A stretch of 64,000 nt of DNA from Dyadobacter sp. Leaf189 (GTDB lineage: Bacteria > Bacteroidota > Bacteroidia > Cytophagales > Spirosomataceae): NCBI RefSeq assembly GCF_001424405.1, contig NZ_LMPS01000001.1:1237999-1301998 (forward strand), written 5' to 3'. Position numbers and translations under genes: made by a program. Shown here piece after piece: positions 24,700 to 33,824 of this stretch. The notes under the pieces were generated by a model. That model saw nothing but the letters and a program-made list of their open reading frames with translations. It did no database searches and was not told the DNA's origin. Within the stretch, counting starts at the first letter, position 1, and each line of letters begins with the position of its first letter.

Positions 24700-27138
24700 A
24701 TGATGAAAGCGTTACTTCTTCTTCTCCTATCCCTGCTGGTCTCCGGCCTGACCTGCGTTACGTCCTCCGCACAATCAGCCGACGGGGCCAGGATACTCGG
24801 CATTGTGGCTGACTCGGCAAGTAAAAAGCCGATGGATTTCATTACAGTGAACCTGATGATCAATGAAACAACGCCGGTAAAGGCGGATTTTACCAAAGCA
24901 GACGGATCATTCCTGTTCGTAAACCTGAAACCTGCCAAATACACCGTGGTGCTTGTGGGAGTGGGATACAAAACCAGGATTATGGCAGCAGACCTGAGCG
25001 ACCCGGCCAGGAAGGAGCACAATGTAGGTACAGTTTACCTGGCTGCCTCCACGGTGGGGTTAAAAGAGGTAACGGTAACCAGCGTGAAGCCGATCGTAAA
25101 GCAGGAGGTCGACCGCATTACTTACGATTTGCAGGCCGATCCTGAAAGTAAAGTGTACAGCGTGCTTGATATGATGCGCAAAGTGCCTTACCTGTCGGTA
25201 GATGGGGATGAAAACATTCAGCTGAAAGGAAATGCGGATTTTAAAATCCTGATCAATGGAAAACCGTCGAGCATGATGGAGCGGAGCTACAAAGAGGTAC
25301 TCCGGAGTATGCCTGCCTCTTCTATCGAGCGCATTGAAGTGATCACGACGCCGCCAGCCAAATACGATGCAGAAGGTTTGGCGGGGATTATCAACATTAT
25401 CACGCACAAAAAAGTAGATAACGGTTACAGCGGCTCGCTCAATGTGAGTGAGAAGTTTCCGGTTGGCGGTCCGGGCTTTGGAGGCTCTTTTGCGGCAAAG
25501 TTTGGAAAGGTCGGTATGACAGTACTGGTGGGAGGAAGCCAGTATAATACGCCATCAACGCGCAATATGGTCAGCAGGAGCACATTTGGTGAAGTGAAGT
25601 CGGATTTGAATCAGGATGGTTTTTCCAGATCGGGAAACAACAGCGGGTACCTGGGCTACGAAATTAGCTATGAAATTGACACCCTTAACCTGCTCAGCGC
25701 TCAGTTTAATGTGAATGGGAGCAAGTCAACGGGCTCAGGTTTTCAGACCTCGGCTTTAAGCCAACAGGGCGAAACGCTGGAAGGATACCGCATTGAGAAC
25801 GACAACCGCGGAGATGGAACAGGAATGGACGCTGCGCTCAATTTCCAGCGGACTTCCAGGGCTGACAAAAACAGGCTGCTTACATTTTCGTACCGCTATT
25901 ATGGCTTCAATAACACTCAAAAGAATAACCTGACTGTCTCGGAAGAAATCAACTTCAATCTGCCCGATTACCGGCAGGTCAACGATCAGAGCTTTTCGGA
26001 ACAGACCATTCAGGTAGATTATGTTTATCCCGTCAAAAAGCTCAGCATTGAAGCGGGGTTGAAAGGCATTATGCGAACCAACCGGAGCGATTTTCAGTAT
26101 GATACGTTTGATCCTGAAAGCGGGCGGTATGTGGTGAACAATGAAATGAGCAACAAATTCAATAACACCCAGAATGTATTTGGCGCATACAATACCTACC
26201 AGTACAATCTGCAGAAATGGAGCCTGAAAGCAGGTGTGAGAGTTGAACAGACCGTAGTGGATGCAGATTTCATTTCTACGGACTCGAAAGTGAAACAAAA
26301 CTATTTCAATGTGATCCCGTCCGTTTCGATCAACAGGAAACTGAAAAACAACAATGCGCTCAACTTCGGGTACTCACAGCGCATTCAGCGGCCGGGTATC
26401 TGGCAACTGAACCCGTTTATTGATCGCTCTAATCCCAATTTCGAGCGTACGGGAAATCCTAACCTCCGTCCTGCTTTTGTAAATGATGTGCAGCTGACTT
26501 ACAGTATATCAAAGAAAGGGTCGATCAACTTTGGCGGGGGACTCATTGCATTCCGCGACCTGATATTCGGCGTTGCCGTGTACGATCCTGAAACTGATAT
26601 CACGCGCACATCTTATGCCAATACCGGAACCGCTCGCCTGATTATGGGTATGGTAAATGTCAATTACCCGATTACTAAAAAGTGGAATTTCAGTTTGAAT
26701 GCAAGAGCCGCACACGGTAAGGTTCGCGGGGTTGTCAACAATATACCTGTTACAAATCAGGGGATTATGTCGCAGGTTTCCGTGTCAACAGGTTACCGGC
26801 TGGAAAAGGACTGGCGGGTGAATGCCAACCTGAACATCAATGGACGTAACATCAATTTGCAGGGGATTAACAATGCGATGACAAGCTATTCTTTCAGTGT
26901 CAATAAAGATGTTGTGAAAGACAAGCTCTCCCTCTCGGCGGCCGTAAACAATCCCTTTACCAAATTTCGTCAATGGCGGAGAGAAACATCGGGACCGGAT
27001 TTCGACCAGGTTGATTCCCGCAGGGACTACTTCCGGACATTTAATATGAGTCTCAACTACAAGTTCGGGAAGCTAAAAGAGGCGATCAAGAAAAATAAAA
27101 GAGGTATCCGCAATGACGATGTACAGAGCGGTAGTTAA
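24700..27138 (+). CDS. Outer membrane beta-barrel receptor (TonB-dependent-receptor-like, carboxypeptidase-regulatory N-domain)
   Basis: An 812-residue outer membrane protein with a signal peptide ending near A-Q-S-A-D. A carboxypeptidase-regulatory-like beta-sandwich (about 30-115, G-I-V-A-D-S-A-S-K-K-P-M-D) is followed by a plug-like domain (about 120-235, with L-I-N-G-K-P-S and I-E-V-I-T-T-P-P-A-K-Y-D-A-E-G-x-A-G-I-I-N-I-I-T). The rest is a beta-barrel with N-F-G-Y-S-Q-R-I-Q-R-P-G and N-P-N-L-R-P motifs typical of the OMP_b-brl_3 group. No SusD partner is adjacent, so it is not a standard polysaccharide locus. Ligand unknown. It has its own promoter and terminator. Confidence 0.9.
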   Translation: MMKALLLLLLSLLVSGLTCVTSSAQSADGARILGIVADSASKKPMDFITVNLMINETTPVKADFTKADGSFLFVNLKPAKYTVVLVGVGYKTRIMAADLSDPARKEHNVGTVYLAASTVGLKEVTVTSVKPIVKQEVDRITYDLQADPESKVYSVLDMMRKVPYLSVDGDENIQLKGNADFKILINGKPSSMMERSYKEVLRSMPASSIERIEVITTPPAKYDAEGLAGIINIITHKKVDNGYSGSLNVSEKFPVGGPGFGGSFAAKFGKVGMTVLVGGSQYNTPSTRNMVSRSTFGEVKSDLNQDGFSRSGNNSGYLGYEISYEIDTLNLLSAQFNVNGSKSTGSGFQTSALSQQGETLEGYRIENDNRGDGTGMDAALNFQRTSRADKNRLLTFSYRYYGFNNTQKNNLTVSEEINFNLPDYRQVNDQSFSEQTIQVDYVYPVKKLSIEAGLKGIMRTNRSDFQYDTFDPESGRYVVNNEMSNKFNNTQNVFGAYNTYQYNLQKWSLKAGVRVEQTVVDADFISTDSKVKQNYFNVIPSVSINRKLKNNNALNFGYSQRIQRPGIWQLNPFIDRSNPNFERTGNPNLRPAFVNDVQLTYSISKKGSINFGGGLIAFRDLIFGVAVYDPETDITRTSYANTGTARLIMGMVNVNYPITKKWNFSLNARAAHGKVRGVVNNIPVTNQGIMSQVSVSTGYRLEKDWRVNANLNINGRNINLQGINNAMTSYSFSVNKDVVKDKLSLSAAVNNPFTKFRQWRRETSGPDFDQVDSRRDYFRTFNMSLNYKFGKLKEAIKKNKRGIRNDDVQSGS

Positions 27139-27149
27139 ACGTGGTAGTC

Positions 27150-27183
27150 AAACCCGGCACTTCGCATGAGGCTGCCGGGTTTT
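27150..27183. terminator. Bidirectional terminator between receptor and AAA ATPase genes
   Basis: AAACCCGGCA and TGCCGGGTTT are perfect 10-bp arms with a 13-base loop and T/A runs on both sides. It lies between the convergent genes and touches the stop of the minus-strand ATPase. Confidence 0.9.
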
Positions 27184-28387
27184 ATATTAAAAATTGAGGT
27201 GCCGGGATCACGTGAACCACTTTTCCGTCACGCTCTATTTTGTCAGACTGGTGAAAGGTGACCAATGTTCCGGCTGTCAGGTTAAAAAACGCCATTGCTT
27301 CAAACAGGCCATTCAGCTCCCTGTCGAGGTTATCTGGTGTAAGTTCATAGCAAACCTGGATTACCTGCTGCACTGTGCCTTTGTTGACAACTACAAAATC
27401 GCATTCCCCTTTTTCAGCGAAATAGTGAATTTCCTTGTAACTCCTTCTCAAATGCAGGAATATCATATTTTCAAACTTTCGTCCAAAATCGTCGGAAAAC
27501 GAGCCGGAGTTTGCACTGATCAGTCCGGTGTCGGCTGCATATATTTTCCTGGGGTTGACCAGCTGCTTTCGTGCCGAGTAACTGAATTTTGGTATAAAAT
27601 GAAACAGGTAAGTGTATTCCAGGTGAGACAGATAGTCCATTATCGTATTGGTAGAGCCAACTTCAAAAACGCTTTTCAGCCGATTGCCTGTCACCATTTT
27701 ACCCACATTTGATATGAGGTATAAGGCAAGTCTTTGTAGCGTTTTTACATCCCTGACCCCATACCTGACAGCGATATCCCTGATCAGTATATCTTCGAAA
27801 AGGTGATGCAATACTTCTTCCAACCCGGATTTGACATACTCAGGAAAGCCGCCTTCCTGCAGGTAAGCCATGACAGTTTCTTTCGAAGGTTTTTGTTTCC
27901 TAAAAGTCAGAAACTCGCTGTAAGAGAATGGAAAGAGTTCCTTCGTGATGTGCCTGCCCGTTAGTTTGGTGCCCAGCTCGCGGCTGAGCAATGACGCATT
28001 AGAACCGGTAATTACCACTTTGCAGCCTTCGTCCAGCTTTTGCCTGACATAACTTTCCCAGCGGTCTATGATTTGTATTTCATCAAAAAACAAAACTTTG
28101 GTGTTCGAGTCTTTAACGATTGCATCAACCCTTGCAAAATCATTAGGTTCGAAATCGTATAGCCTCGTATCTTCAAAATTGAGGTATAGTGCTTCCGGGT
28201 GTTTTTCTTTTAGCAGCTGGTACAACAACGTACTTTTCCCTGACCGCCTTATACCTGACACGATCAATGCGTGTGACGATACATCGGGTAATGTGGTAAG
28301 AGTATGCCGGCGTAACCCTGCATCAAGCTCGTCAAGGTTCGCTTTCTGCGCGTTCATCACATTCAGCAGTACCGATTGAAGTATCAT
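27182..28387 (-). CDS. AAA_14/DUF4143 ATPase
   Basis: A 401-residue cytoplasmic ATPase. The start was placed at MILQSVLLN; an in-frame upstream extension runs into repeats. Walker A is SGIRRSGKST, Walker B V-L-F-F-D-E-I-Q, and sensor I T-G-S-N-A-S-L-L-S. The C-terminal DUF4143 part has Y-A-A-D-T-G-L-I and a restriction-nuclease-like E-C-D-F-V-V. The family is very common in Bacteroidota and archaea, of uncertain function; a link to mobile or defence elements is often suspected but not established. It stands alone on the minus strand between two permease blocks. Confidence 0.9.
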   Translation of the reverse strand: MILQSVLLNVMNAQKANLDELDAGLRRHTLTTLPDVSSHALIVSGIRRSGKSTLLYQLLKEKHPEALYLNFEDTRLYDFEPNDFARVDAIVKDSNTKVLFFDEIQIIDRWESYVRQKLDEGCKVVITGSNASLLSRELGTKLTGRHITKELFPFSYSEFLTFRKQKPSKETVMAYLQEGGFPEYVKSGLEEVLHHLFEDILIRDIAVRYGVRDVKTLQRLALYLISNVGKMVTGNRLKSVFEVGSTNTIMDYLSHLEYTYLFHFIPKFSYSARKQLVNPRKIYAADTGLISANSGSFSDDFGRKFENMIFLHLRRSYKEIHYFAEKGECDFVVVNKGTVQQVIQVCYELTPDNLDRELNGLFEAMAFFNLTAGTLVTFHQSDKIERDGKVVHVIPAPQFLI

Positions 28388-28424
28388 TCCTTTACTTTTT
28401 GCAGATATATAGATTAATACAGTG

Positions 28425-28493
28425 CTAATATACAAATTTAATCATTGCTAATGCACAAGTTTATGTACTACTAATGTGCAAGTAATTTCAGCG
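28425..28493. repeat. Three tandem imperfect 23-bp repeats upstream of the AAA ATPase
   Basis: CTAAT starts recur at 28425, 28448 and 28471, each followed by [AG][TC][AG]CAA[AG]. Read on the minus strand they give YTTGYRYATTAG every 23 bp, and one copy includes TAAATTTG, a perfect -7-like box for the ATPase gene. Iterated sites suggest a self-regulated or multimer-bound operator. Confidence 0.6.
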
Positions 28494-28528
28494 TCAACCC
28501 GCGGAATAAAGTAACCCGATAGAATGCA

Positions 28529-28564
28529 CGTTCGACCTCATAAGTAACTGTCCGTTTTCGAACG
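28529..28564 (+). promoter_or_regulatory. Palindromic site plus half site upstream of permease I
   Basis: TGTCCGTTTTCGAACG (28549-28564) matches the array-wide palindrome. Exactly 20 bp upstream, CGTTCG at 28529 matches its left half. Same geometry as before E and P. Confidence 0.65.
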
Positions 28565-28607
28565 CAGCAGGTATGATAATGCTTTGAAAAACAGTTCGTT
28601 AGCAAGG

Positions 28608-28622
28608 TGGCATAAATTTGTT
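28608..28622 (+). promoter_or_regulatory. Promoter-like element before permease I
   Basis: TGGCATAAATTTGTT lies 44 bp after the palindrome and about 98 bp before the ATG. TAAATTTG inside it is a perfect housekeeping -7 box, while TGGC with a downstream TTTG also resembles a sigma-54 -24/-12 element one base too short. The same spacing recurs before P. Confidence 0.5.
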
Positions 28623-28654
28623 AACCACCCTCAAATTAATCCCAAGCCAAAATA

Positions 28655-28703
28655 CTAACAGCCAACAGCTAACAGCTAATACCTAACAGCCAACAGCCAA
28701 CCA
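28655..28703. repeat. Seven degenerate 7-bp repeats in the leader of permease I
   Basis: Seven units in exact register (ctaacag, ccaacag, ctaacag, ctaatac, ctaacag, ccaacag, ccaacca) end 16 bp before the start codon. They are the same type as the three units before permease N and the units after the ATPase gene. Confidence 0.85.
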
Positions 28704-28719
28704 CCAAAACCTAACCAAC

Positions 28720-31128
28720 ATGCTCCGCAACTACCTCAAAATCGCTTTTCGCAGTCTGTGGAAATACAAGACGAACTCTTTTATCAGTATTGCTGGTCTT
28801 GCAATCGGGATAAGCTGTTTCCTTTTGCTGGCGACCTACGTGCTGCATGAGCTGCGTTACGATCGTTTTCAACCCAATTCGGACAGGATTGCGCGAGTCG
28901 CATTGTTTTACCAGCCTGGCGAGGGTACGGCGGAGTACATTGCCATGACACCTACGGCCATTGCGCCGCTGTTTGCGCGGGAGTTTGAAGAAGTCGAAAA
29001 AGCGGTACGGATATATCCTTACAGTGGCAATGGAGCGGTTTCTGTACAATATCAAAATACTTCATTCAACGAGCGTAAAGTAGTATTTGCCGATTCTTCT
29101 TTCTTCGGCGTATTACCATTTCCATTCATTGAAGGCAATGCAGCCACTGCATTATCTGCTCCCAACTCGGTCGTGATTGACGAGACCACAGCCAGGAAGG
29201 TTTTCGGAAGTGAAAGTCCGCTTGGAAAGTCTATCAAAATGGATGAGCGGCTCACCTTGCAGGTGACGGGCGTGATCAAGGATGTACCTTCTTATTCGCA
29301 CATTAAATTCAACTGGGTCGGCAGTTACAGTACGCTTTCCCGCTCTAAAAACGAGGTATTTGATTCAGCCAACGATTTTTCCTATGTTCTGATTCGTCCT
29401 AATGCCGATCTGAAAGCGTTACAATCGAAAGTGGATAATTATGTAAATAAAAACATCAATAACCCGCAGAATGCAAACTTTAAACTGAGCCTGGTACTGG
29501 AACCTTTCGCTGATATCCACCTTTATTCCAAAGCAACAAACGGTCCGGAACCTGCCGGCAATTACAAATACATTTACATACTCTCTGGCATTTCGGTCCT
29601 GATCCTGCTGATTGCCTGCATTAACTTTATCAATCTGGTTACCGCGCGCTCGGCGGTGCGGGCGCGCGAAGTTGGCGTGCGTAAAGTGATCGGTGCTTTA
29701 AGAATGCAGTTGTTCCGCCAGCATCTTTTTGAGAGCGGCATGATCACCTTTGCAGCCACCATTATCGCATTACTGGCTACAATCCTGCTACTGCCAGGAC
29801 TGAGCAATCTGACCGGCAAAGTACTCGATCTCGCAGTGTGGCCGGGTTACAGCTTTGAGCTCGTCGTGCTTTGTTTGGTATTGCTGGTTACCCTGCTCTC
29901 GGGCGCGTATCCTGCTGCAGTACTCTCAGGTTTTGAGCCCGTGAAGGTTTTGAAAGGAATGCCTCTTTCCCACACCGGAAATGGCGGGCTGCGGAATTTC
30001 CTGGTGGTTTTTCAATTCACGATATCGATGCTCTTTATCATCGCCACCATTATTGCCAATCAACAGCTTAACTACATTCAAACCAAAAACCTGGGTATCA
30101 ATCCCTCCCAGATTATCGTGCTGGATATGAGTTCGGGGTTATCGGCCGGCAAGCTGGCAGCTATGAAGAGCGAGCTGCTCAACAATGCCACTGTCCAGTC
30201 GGTAACGGCTTCATACGATTCGCCCCTCAATGTGCAGGGAGGATACTCGATCACAGCAGCGGACAAACCGGCAGGTTTTAACATGAACATTACTGCAATA
30301 CCTGTTGAAAAGGATTTTGTGCCTACAATGGGAATGAAGCTCGTTGCCGGTGAAAATTTCAGTGATGCCGACGTCGCACAGGCCAGTCTGGATAGTGCCG
30401 AGCTGCGGTCTTATGCATTCGTATTAAATGAATCGGCGGTAAAAGCGCTCGGATGGACACCGGAGAATGCAATCGGTAAGCTGGTTAATCTGAATGGCCG
30501 CCACGGAAAAGTTAAAGGAGTAGCGCAGGATTTCCATTTCCGGTCGCTCCACGAAAAGATCGGACCGATCGCAATCATGCCTGAATACAGCTATTTCGGT
30601 AAAATGCTGGTCAAGGTTTCAGCCAGCAAAGCTTCCGACGCCATTGCCACACTGGAAAAAAGCTGGAAAGCCAATTTCCCTCTCCGGCAGTTTGAATACC
30701 ATTTTTTAGACCAGGAGTTTGACGAAATGTACGCAGCCGAAAACAAGGTATCCACGATCCTGCAAGTGTTTTCTTTGGTAACAATCCTCATTTCGTGTCT
30801 GGGCCTGTTCGCATTGATCGCCTTTATCTCGCAGCAACGTACCAAGGAAATCGGCGTGAGGAAAGTGCTGGGAGCATCTGTGGCAAGTATTGTCCTGCTG
30901 CTTTCCCGTGATTTCATCAAGCTGATCGTGATTGCCATCGTACTCGCCTCGCCGATAGCCTGGTACTTCATGAGCGAGTGGCTCAAAGATTTTGCATACC
31001 GCATTCAGATCAGCCCCGGCGTATTCGCGCTGGCAGCACTTATCGCGATGATTATCACGATATTGACCATCAGTTTCCAAAGTATCAAAGCCGCATTAAT
31101 GAACCCGGTGAAAGCACTGGGGAGCTAG
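28720..31128 (+). CDS. FtsX/MacB-type ABC permease I
   Basis: An 802-residue permease starting MLRNYLKIAFRSLWKYK. The motifs are RAREVGVRKVIGA and RTKEIGVRKVLGAS, the latter preceded by F-I-S-Q-Q in place of F-T-A-E-Q. The second periplasmic domain has G-V-A-Q-D-F-H-F. The tail is NPVKALGS, shortened by two residues compared with the usual NPVKSLKSE, so the conserved C-terminal S-E is lost. It leads block 3 and has its own palindromic sites, promoter-like element and heptamer leader. Confidence 0.95.
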   Translation: MLRNYLKIAFRSLWKYKTNSFISIAGLAIGISCFLLLATYVLHELRYDRFQPNSDRIARVALFYQPGEGTAEYIAMTPTAIAPLFAREFEEVEKAVRIYPYSGNGAVSVQYQNTSFNERKVVFADSSFFGVLPFPFIEGNAATALSAPNSVVIDETTARKVFGSESPLGKSIKMDERLTLQVTGVIKDVPSYSHIKFNWVGSYSTLSRSKNEVFDSANDFSYVLIRPNADLKALQSKVDNYVNKNINNPQNANFKLSLVLEPFADIHLYSKATNGPEPAGNYKYIYILSGISVLILLIACINFINLVTARSAVRAREVGVRKVIGALRMQLFRQHLFESGMITFAATIIALLATILLLPGLSNLTGKVLDLAVWPGYSFELVVLCLVLLVTLLSGAYPAAVLSGFEPVKVLKGMPLSHTGNGGLRNFLVVFQFTISMLFIIATIIANQQLNYIQTKNLGINPSQIIVLDMSSGLSAGKLAAMKSELLNNATVQSVTASYDSPLNVQGGYSITAADKPAGFNMNITAIPVEKDFVPTMGMKLVAGENFSDADVAQASLDSAELRSYAFVLNESAVKALGWTPENAIGKLVNLNGRHGKVKGVAQDFHFRSLHEKIGPIAIMPEYSYFGKMLVKVSASKASDAIATLEKSWKANFPLRQFEYHFLDQEFDEMYAAENKVSTILQVFSLVTILISCLGLFALIAFISQQRTKEIGVRKVLGASVASIVLLLSRDFIKLIVIAIVLASPIAWYFMSEWLKDFAYRIQISPGVFALAALIAMIITILTISFQSIKAALMNPVKALGS

Positions 31129-31232
31129 TGGTGAAGGGAAGGAAAGGGAGGATGGAGGAAGGGGATTTTACCATCCTTTTTCCTTTCCCCCTTTCTCCCT
31201 TTCCTCCTTCCTCCCTTTCCTTCCAACATTAA
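31129..31232. repeat. Purine/pyrimidine inverted-repeat spacer I-J
   Basis: A perfect 16-bp inverted repeat (GGAAGGAAAGGGAGGA at 31137 with TCCTCCCTTTCCTTCC at 31209) brackets further complementary purine and pyrimidine tracts. It is the cleanest example of this spacer class. Confidence 0.9.
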
Positions 31233-31245
31233 AACGAACAAGAAA

Positions 31246-33648
31246 ATGATCAAGAACTATCTCAAAATCGCGCTTCGCAACTTGTTCAAGCATAAAGCTT
31301 TCAGCTTTATCAATGTTGCCGGCATTACTATTGGACTTAGCTGTTTTTTGCTGCTTTCACTATATGTAAAGGATGAGCTGAGCTATGATCGGTTTCATGT
31401 GAATGCAGACCGGATTTACCGGCTTTCAAGAACGTTTTTGTCAAAAGACGGGACTGAATCGCTGCGTCTGGGTCACGCAGCGCCGCCTTTTGCCCCGCTG
31501 CTCAAACAGGATTTCCCAGAGGTAGAGGAGGTAGTCAGGCTGTTGGATGTGAGTTCCAATGTTCGCTATGGAGAGAAGAGTTTTAATGAAGACGATGTAT
31601 TTGCAGCCGAGGCCAATCTGTTTAAAGTATTTACATTCCAGCTGCAACAGGGTAACCCGGCAAATGCATTGGTAAACCCGTTCTCCATCCTGTTTTCCAG
31701 GCCAATGGCGGAAAAATACTTCGGGAAGGAAGATCCGATGGGCAAGATCGTGCGACTGGATAATCAGCTTGACTATACGATCACAGGTGTTTTTGAGCCG
31801 CTGCCTTCCCAATCCCATTTTCATCCCAATTTCCTGATCTCGTTTTCAACGCTCAATGACGACCGCGTTTATGGCGCAGAGGGACTCAGGACCAACTGGG
31901 GCAACAATTCATTTTCTACCTTCCTGCTTTTACCCGCCGGCTACAATCCTCAGAAGCTCGTAAAAGCATTCCCGGCTTTTCAGAACAAACACATAGATCC
32001 GCGCGCGTCGACCTACTCCCGGCTGGACCTGATGAAACTGACAGATATCCACCTGCATTCGCACATGGATTCGGAAATTGAAGCAAACGGTGATATTCAA
32101 TACGTGTACCTGTTTTCTGCGATTGCGCTTTTCATCCTGCTGATCGCCTGCATTAACTACATGAATCTGGCTACTGCCAAGTCGGCTACCAGGGCGAAGG
32201 AAGTGGGAATGCGTAAGGTGATCGGCGCAGTAAGGCACCAGCTGATCAGGCAGTTTTTAAGTGAATCGATGCTGCTGGTGACCATATCGCTCATTTTTGC
32301 ATTGGTTACCGTCACGCTTTGCCTGCCTTTGCTGAACCAGTTTACGCAAAAGCAGTTAACATTCACAGCGCTTCTCGACCCTGTTTTTGTGTCGGTGCTC
32401 ATCGCCATTACCTTGTTTACCGGACTGATCGCTGGCAGCTATCCCGCGTTTTTCATGACTTCTTTCCAGCCGCTCAGCGTGTTCAGGGGAAAAGTGTCTT
32501 CCGCATTAAAAAACGGAAAATTGCGTCAAATCCTCGTTGTAACGCAGTTTTCCATTGCTGTTGTGTTGATTGTGAGCACTACTGTAGTTTACAATCAGAT
32601 GCGCTACGTGCAGAATTACAATCTGGGTTATTCCAAAGACCAGGTGGTGCTCCTGCAGGCAGGTAGCGATTCCAGTACCAACTATGAGAGTATCAAACAA
32701 AGGTTAAAATCGGGCAGTAACATCATTGAAGTGGGACGCTCGTCGCGGATACCCTCAGGCAGGCTGCTCGATTCCTGGGAAGCGTACGTGATGAAGGGCG
32801 ATTCGATGGCACCGTCGGATATTAACATCAAATCACTCAGTGTGGATGAAGACTTTATCCCTGCCTACCAGATCAGAATGGCAGCCGGAAGGAATTTCTC
32901 GCGCGAGTTTCCGACAGATCGCACCAATGCATTTGTGCTCAACGAGACTGCCGTGAAGCTACTGGGCTGGAAAAACCCGCAGGAGGCAATTGGTGCCAGA
33001 TTTGGATATGGTGAAATCCGTGGACAGATTATCGGCGTTACCAAAGATTACCACTTCGAGTCCCTGCATCAGAAAGTTGCGCCCATTGTAATGTTTTGCC
33101 AGCCGGACAGGCTGGGCTGGATGTCCGTACACATTTCTGGCGGCAATGTGAAGCAAGCGCTTGCGCATATCGAGACAGTATGGAAGCAACAATATCCTGA
33201 AGTGCCCTTTTCTTACGAGTTCCTTGATCAACGTTTTGGAAACCTGTATGCCCGCGAGCAGACACAGCAAATGCTCTTTGGCATTTTCGCAGGTATCGCA
33301 ATCCTGATCTCCTGTATGGGCTTGCTGGGACTGTCGATGTTCATGGCTGAGCTGCGGACCAAGGAAATCGGTGTGCGGAAAGTACTCGGCGCGTCGGTAT
33401 CAAGTCTGGTGATTATGCTTTCCAACGATTTCCTGAAACTCGTAACCATCGCTATCCTGATTGCCTCGCCCGTTGCCTGGTGGGCAATGAACAACTGGCT
33501 GCAGGAATTTGCATACCATACAAGCATTCACATAGGCGTATTCCTTTTTGCAGCCCTGATATCGGTTGGGATCGCATTGCTGACCATCAGTTTCCAAAGT
33601 GTGAAAGCAGCATTGATGAACCCTGTGAAATCTTTGAAGTCGGAGTAA
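31246..33648 (+). CDS. FtsX/MacB-type ABC permease J
   Basis: An 800-residue permease starting MIKNYLKIALRNLFKHK. The motifs are RAKEVGMRKVIGA and RTKEIGVRKVLGAS. The helix before the second motif reads ISCMGLLGLSMFMAELR, differing from the L-G-L-F-G-L-A-A-F-T-A-E of most paralogues. The second periplasmic domain has G-V-T-K-D-Y-H-F. It ends NPVKSLKSE. It is inside block 3 between two hairpin-forming spacers. Confidence 0.95.
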   Translation: MIKNYLKIALRNLFKHKAFSFINVAGITIGLSCFLLLSLYVKDELSYDRFHVNADRIYRLSRTFLSKDGTESLRLGHAAPPFAPLLKQDFPEVEEVVRLLDVSSNVRYGEKSFNEDDVFAAEANLFKVFTFQLQQGNPANALVNPFSILFSRPMAEKYFGKEDPMGKIVRLDNQLDYTITGVFEPLPSQSHFHPNFLISFSTLNDDRVYGAEGLRTNWGNNSFSTFLLLPAGYNPQKLVKAFPAFQNKHIDPRASTYSRLDLMKLTDIHLHSHMDSEIEANGDIQYVYLFSAIALFILLIACINYMNLATAKSATRAKEVGMRKVIGAVRHQLIRQFLSESMLLVTISLIFALVTVTLCLPLLNQFTQKQLTFTALLDPVFVSVLIAITLFTGLIAGSYPAFFMTSFQPLSVFRGKVSSALKNGKLRQILVVTQFSIAVVLIVSTTVVYNQMRYVQNYNLGYSKDQVVLLQAGSDSSTNYESIKQRLKSGSNIIEVGRSSRIPSGRLLDSWEAYVMKGDSMAPSDINIKSLSVDEDFIPAYQIRMAAGRNFSREFPTDRTNAFVLNETAVKLLGWKNPQEAIGARFGYGEIRGQIIGVTKDYHFESLHQKVAPIVMFCQPDRLGWMSVHISGGNVKQALAHIETVWKQQYPEVPFSYEFLDQRFGNLYAREQTQQMLFGIFAGIAILISCMGLLGLSMFMAELRTKEIGVRKVLGASVSSLVIMLSNDFLKLVTIAILIASPVAWWAMNNWLQEFAYHTSIHIGVFLFAALISVGIALLTISFQSVKAALMNPVKSLKSE

Positions 33649-33813
33649 TGGAGGAAAGGGAGAAAGGAGGAAGGGGAGGAAGGGGAGGATGGAGGAAGAA
33701 GGGAAGAATGTAAGAAATGGAGAATGGTAAGAAATGGAGGATGGAGAATAGACGAATTTAAGTTAATATAAATCCCTTTCCTCATTCCTCCCTTTCTTCC
33801 CTTTCCTCCTTAA
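33649..33813. repeat. Long purine/pyrimidine spacer J-K
   Basis: About 100 bp of nearly pure purine (GGAGGAAGGGGAGG and AGAAATGGAGA-type units, the latter partly duplicated) follow J, then a short AT-rich centre, then about 40 bp of pyrimidine. It is the longest and most expanded of these spacers. Confidence 0.85.
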
Positions 33814-33824
33814 AAATAAGAACT

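Noticed and set aside
30706..31080. Minus-strand open frames inside permease genes (many, here and elsewhere)
   Set aside because: All are shadows of the conserved permease reading frames, recurring at the same relative position in each paralogue.
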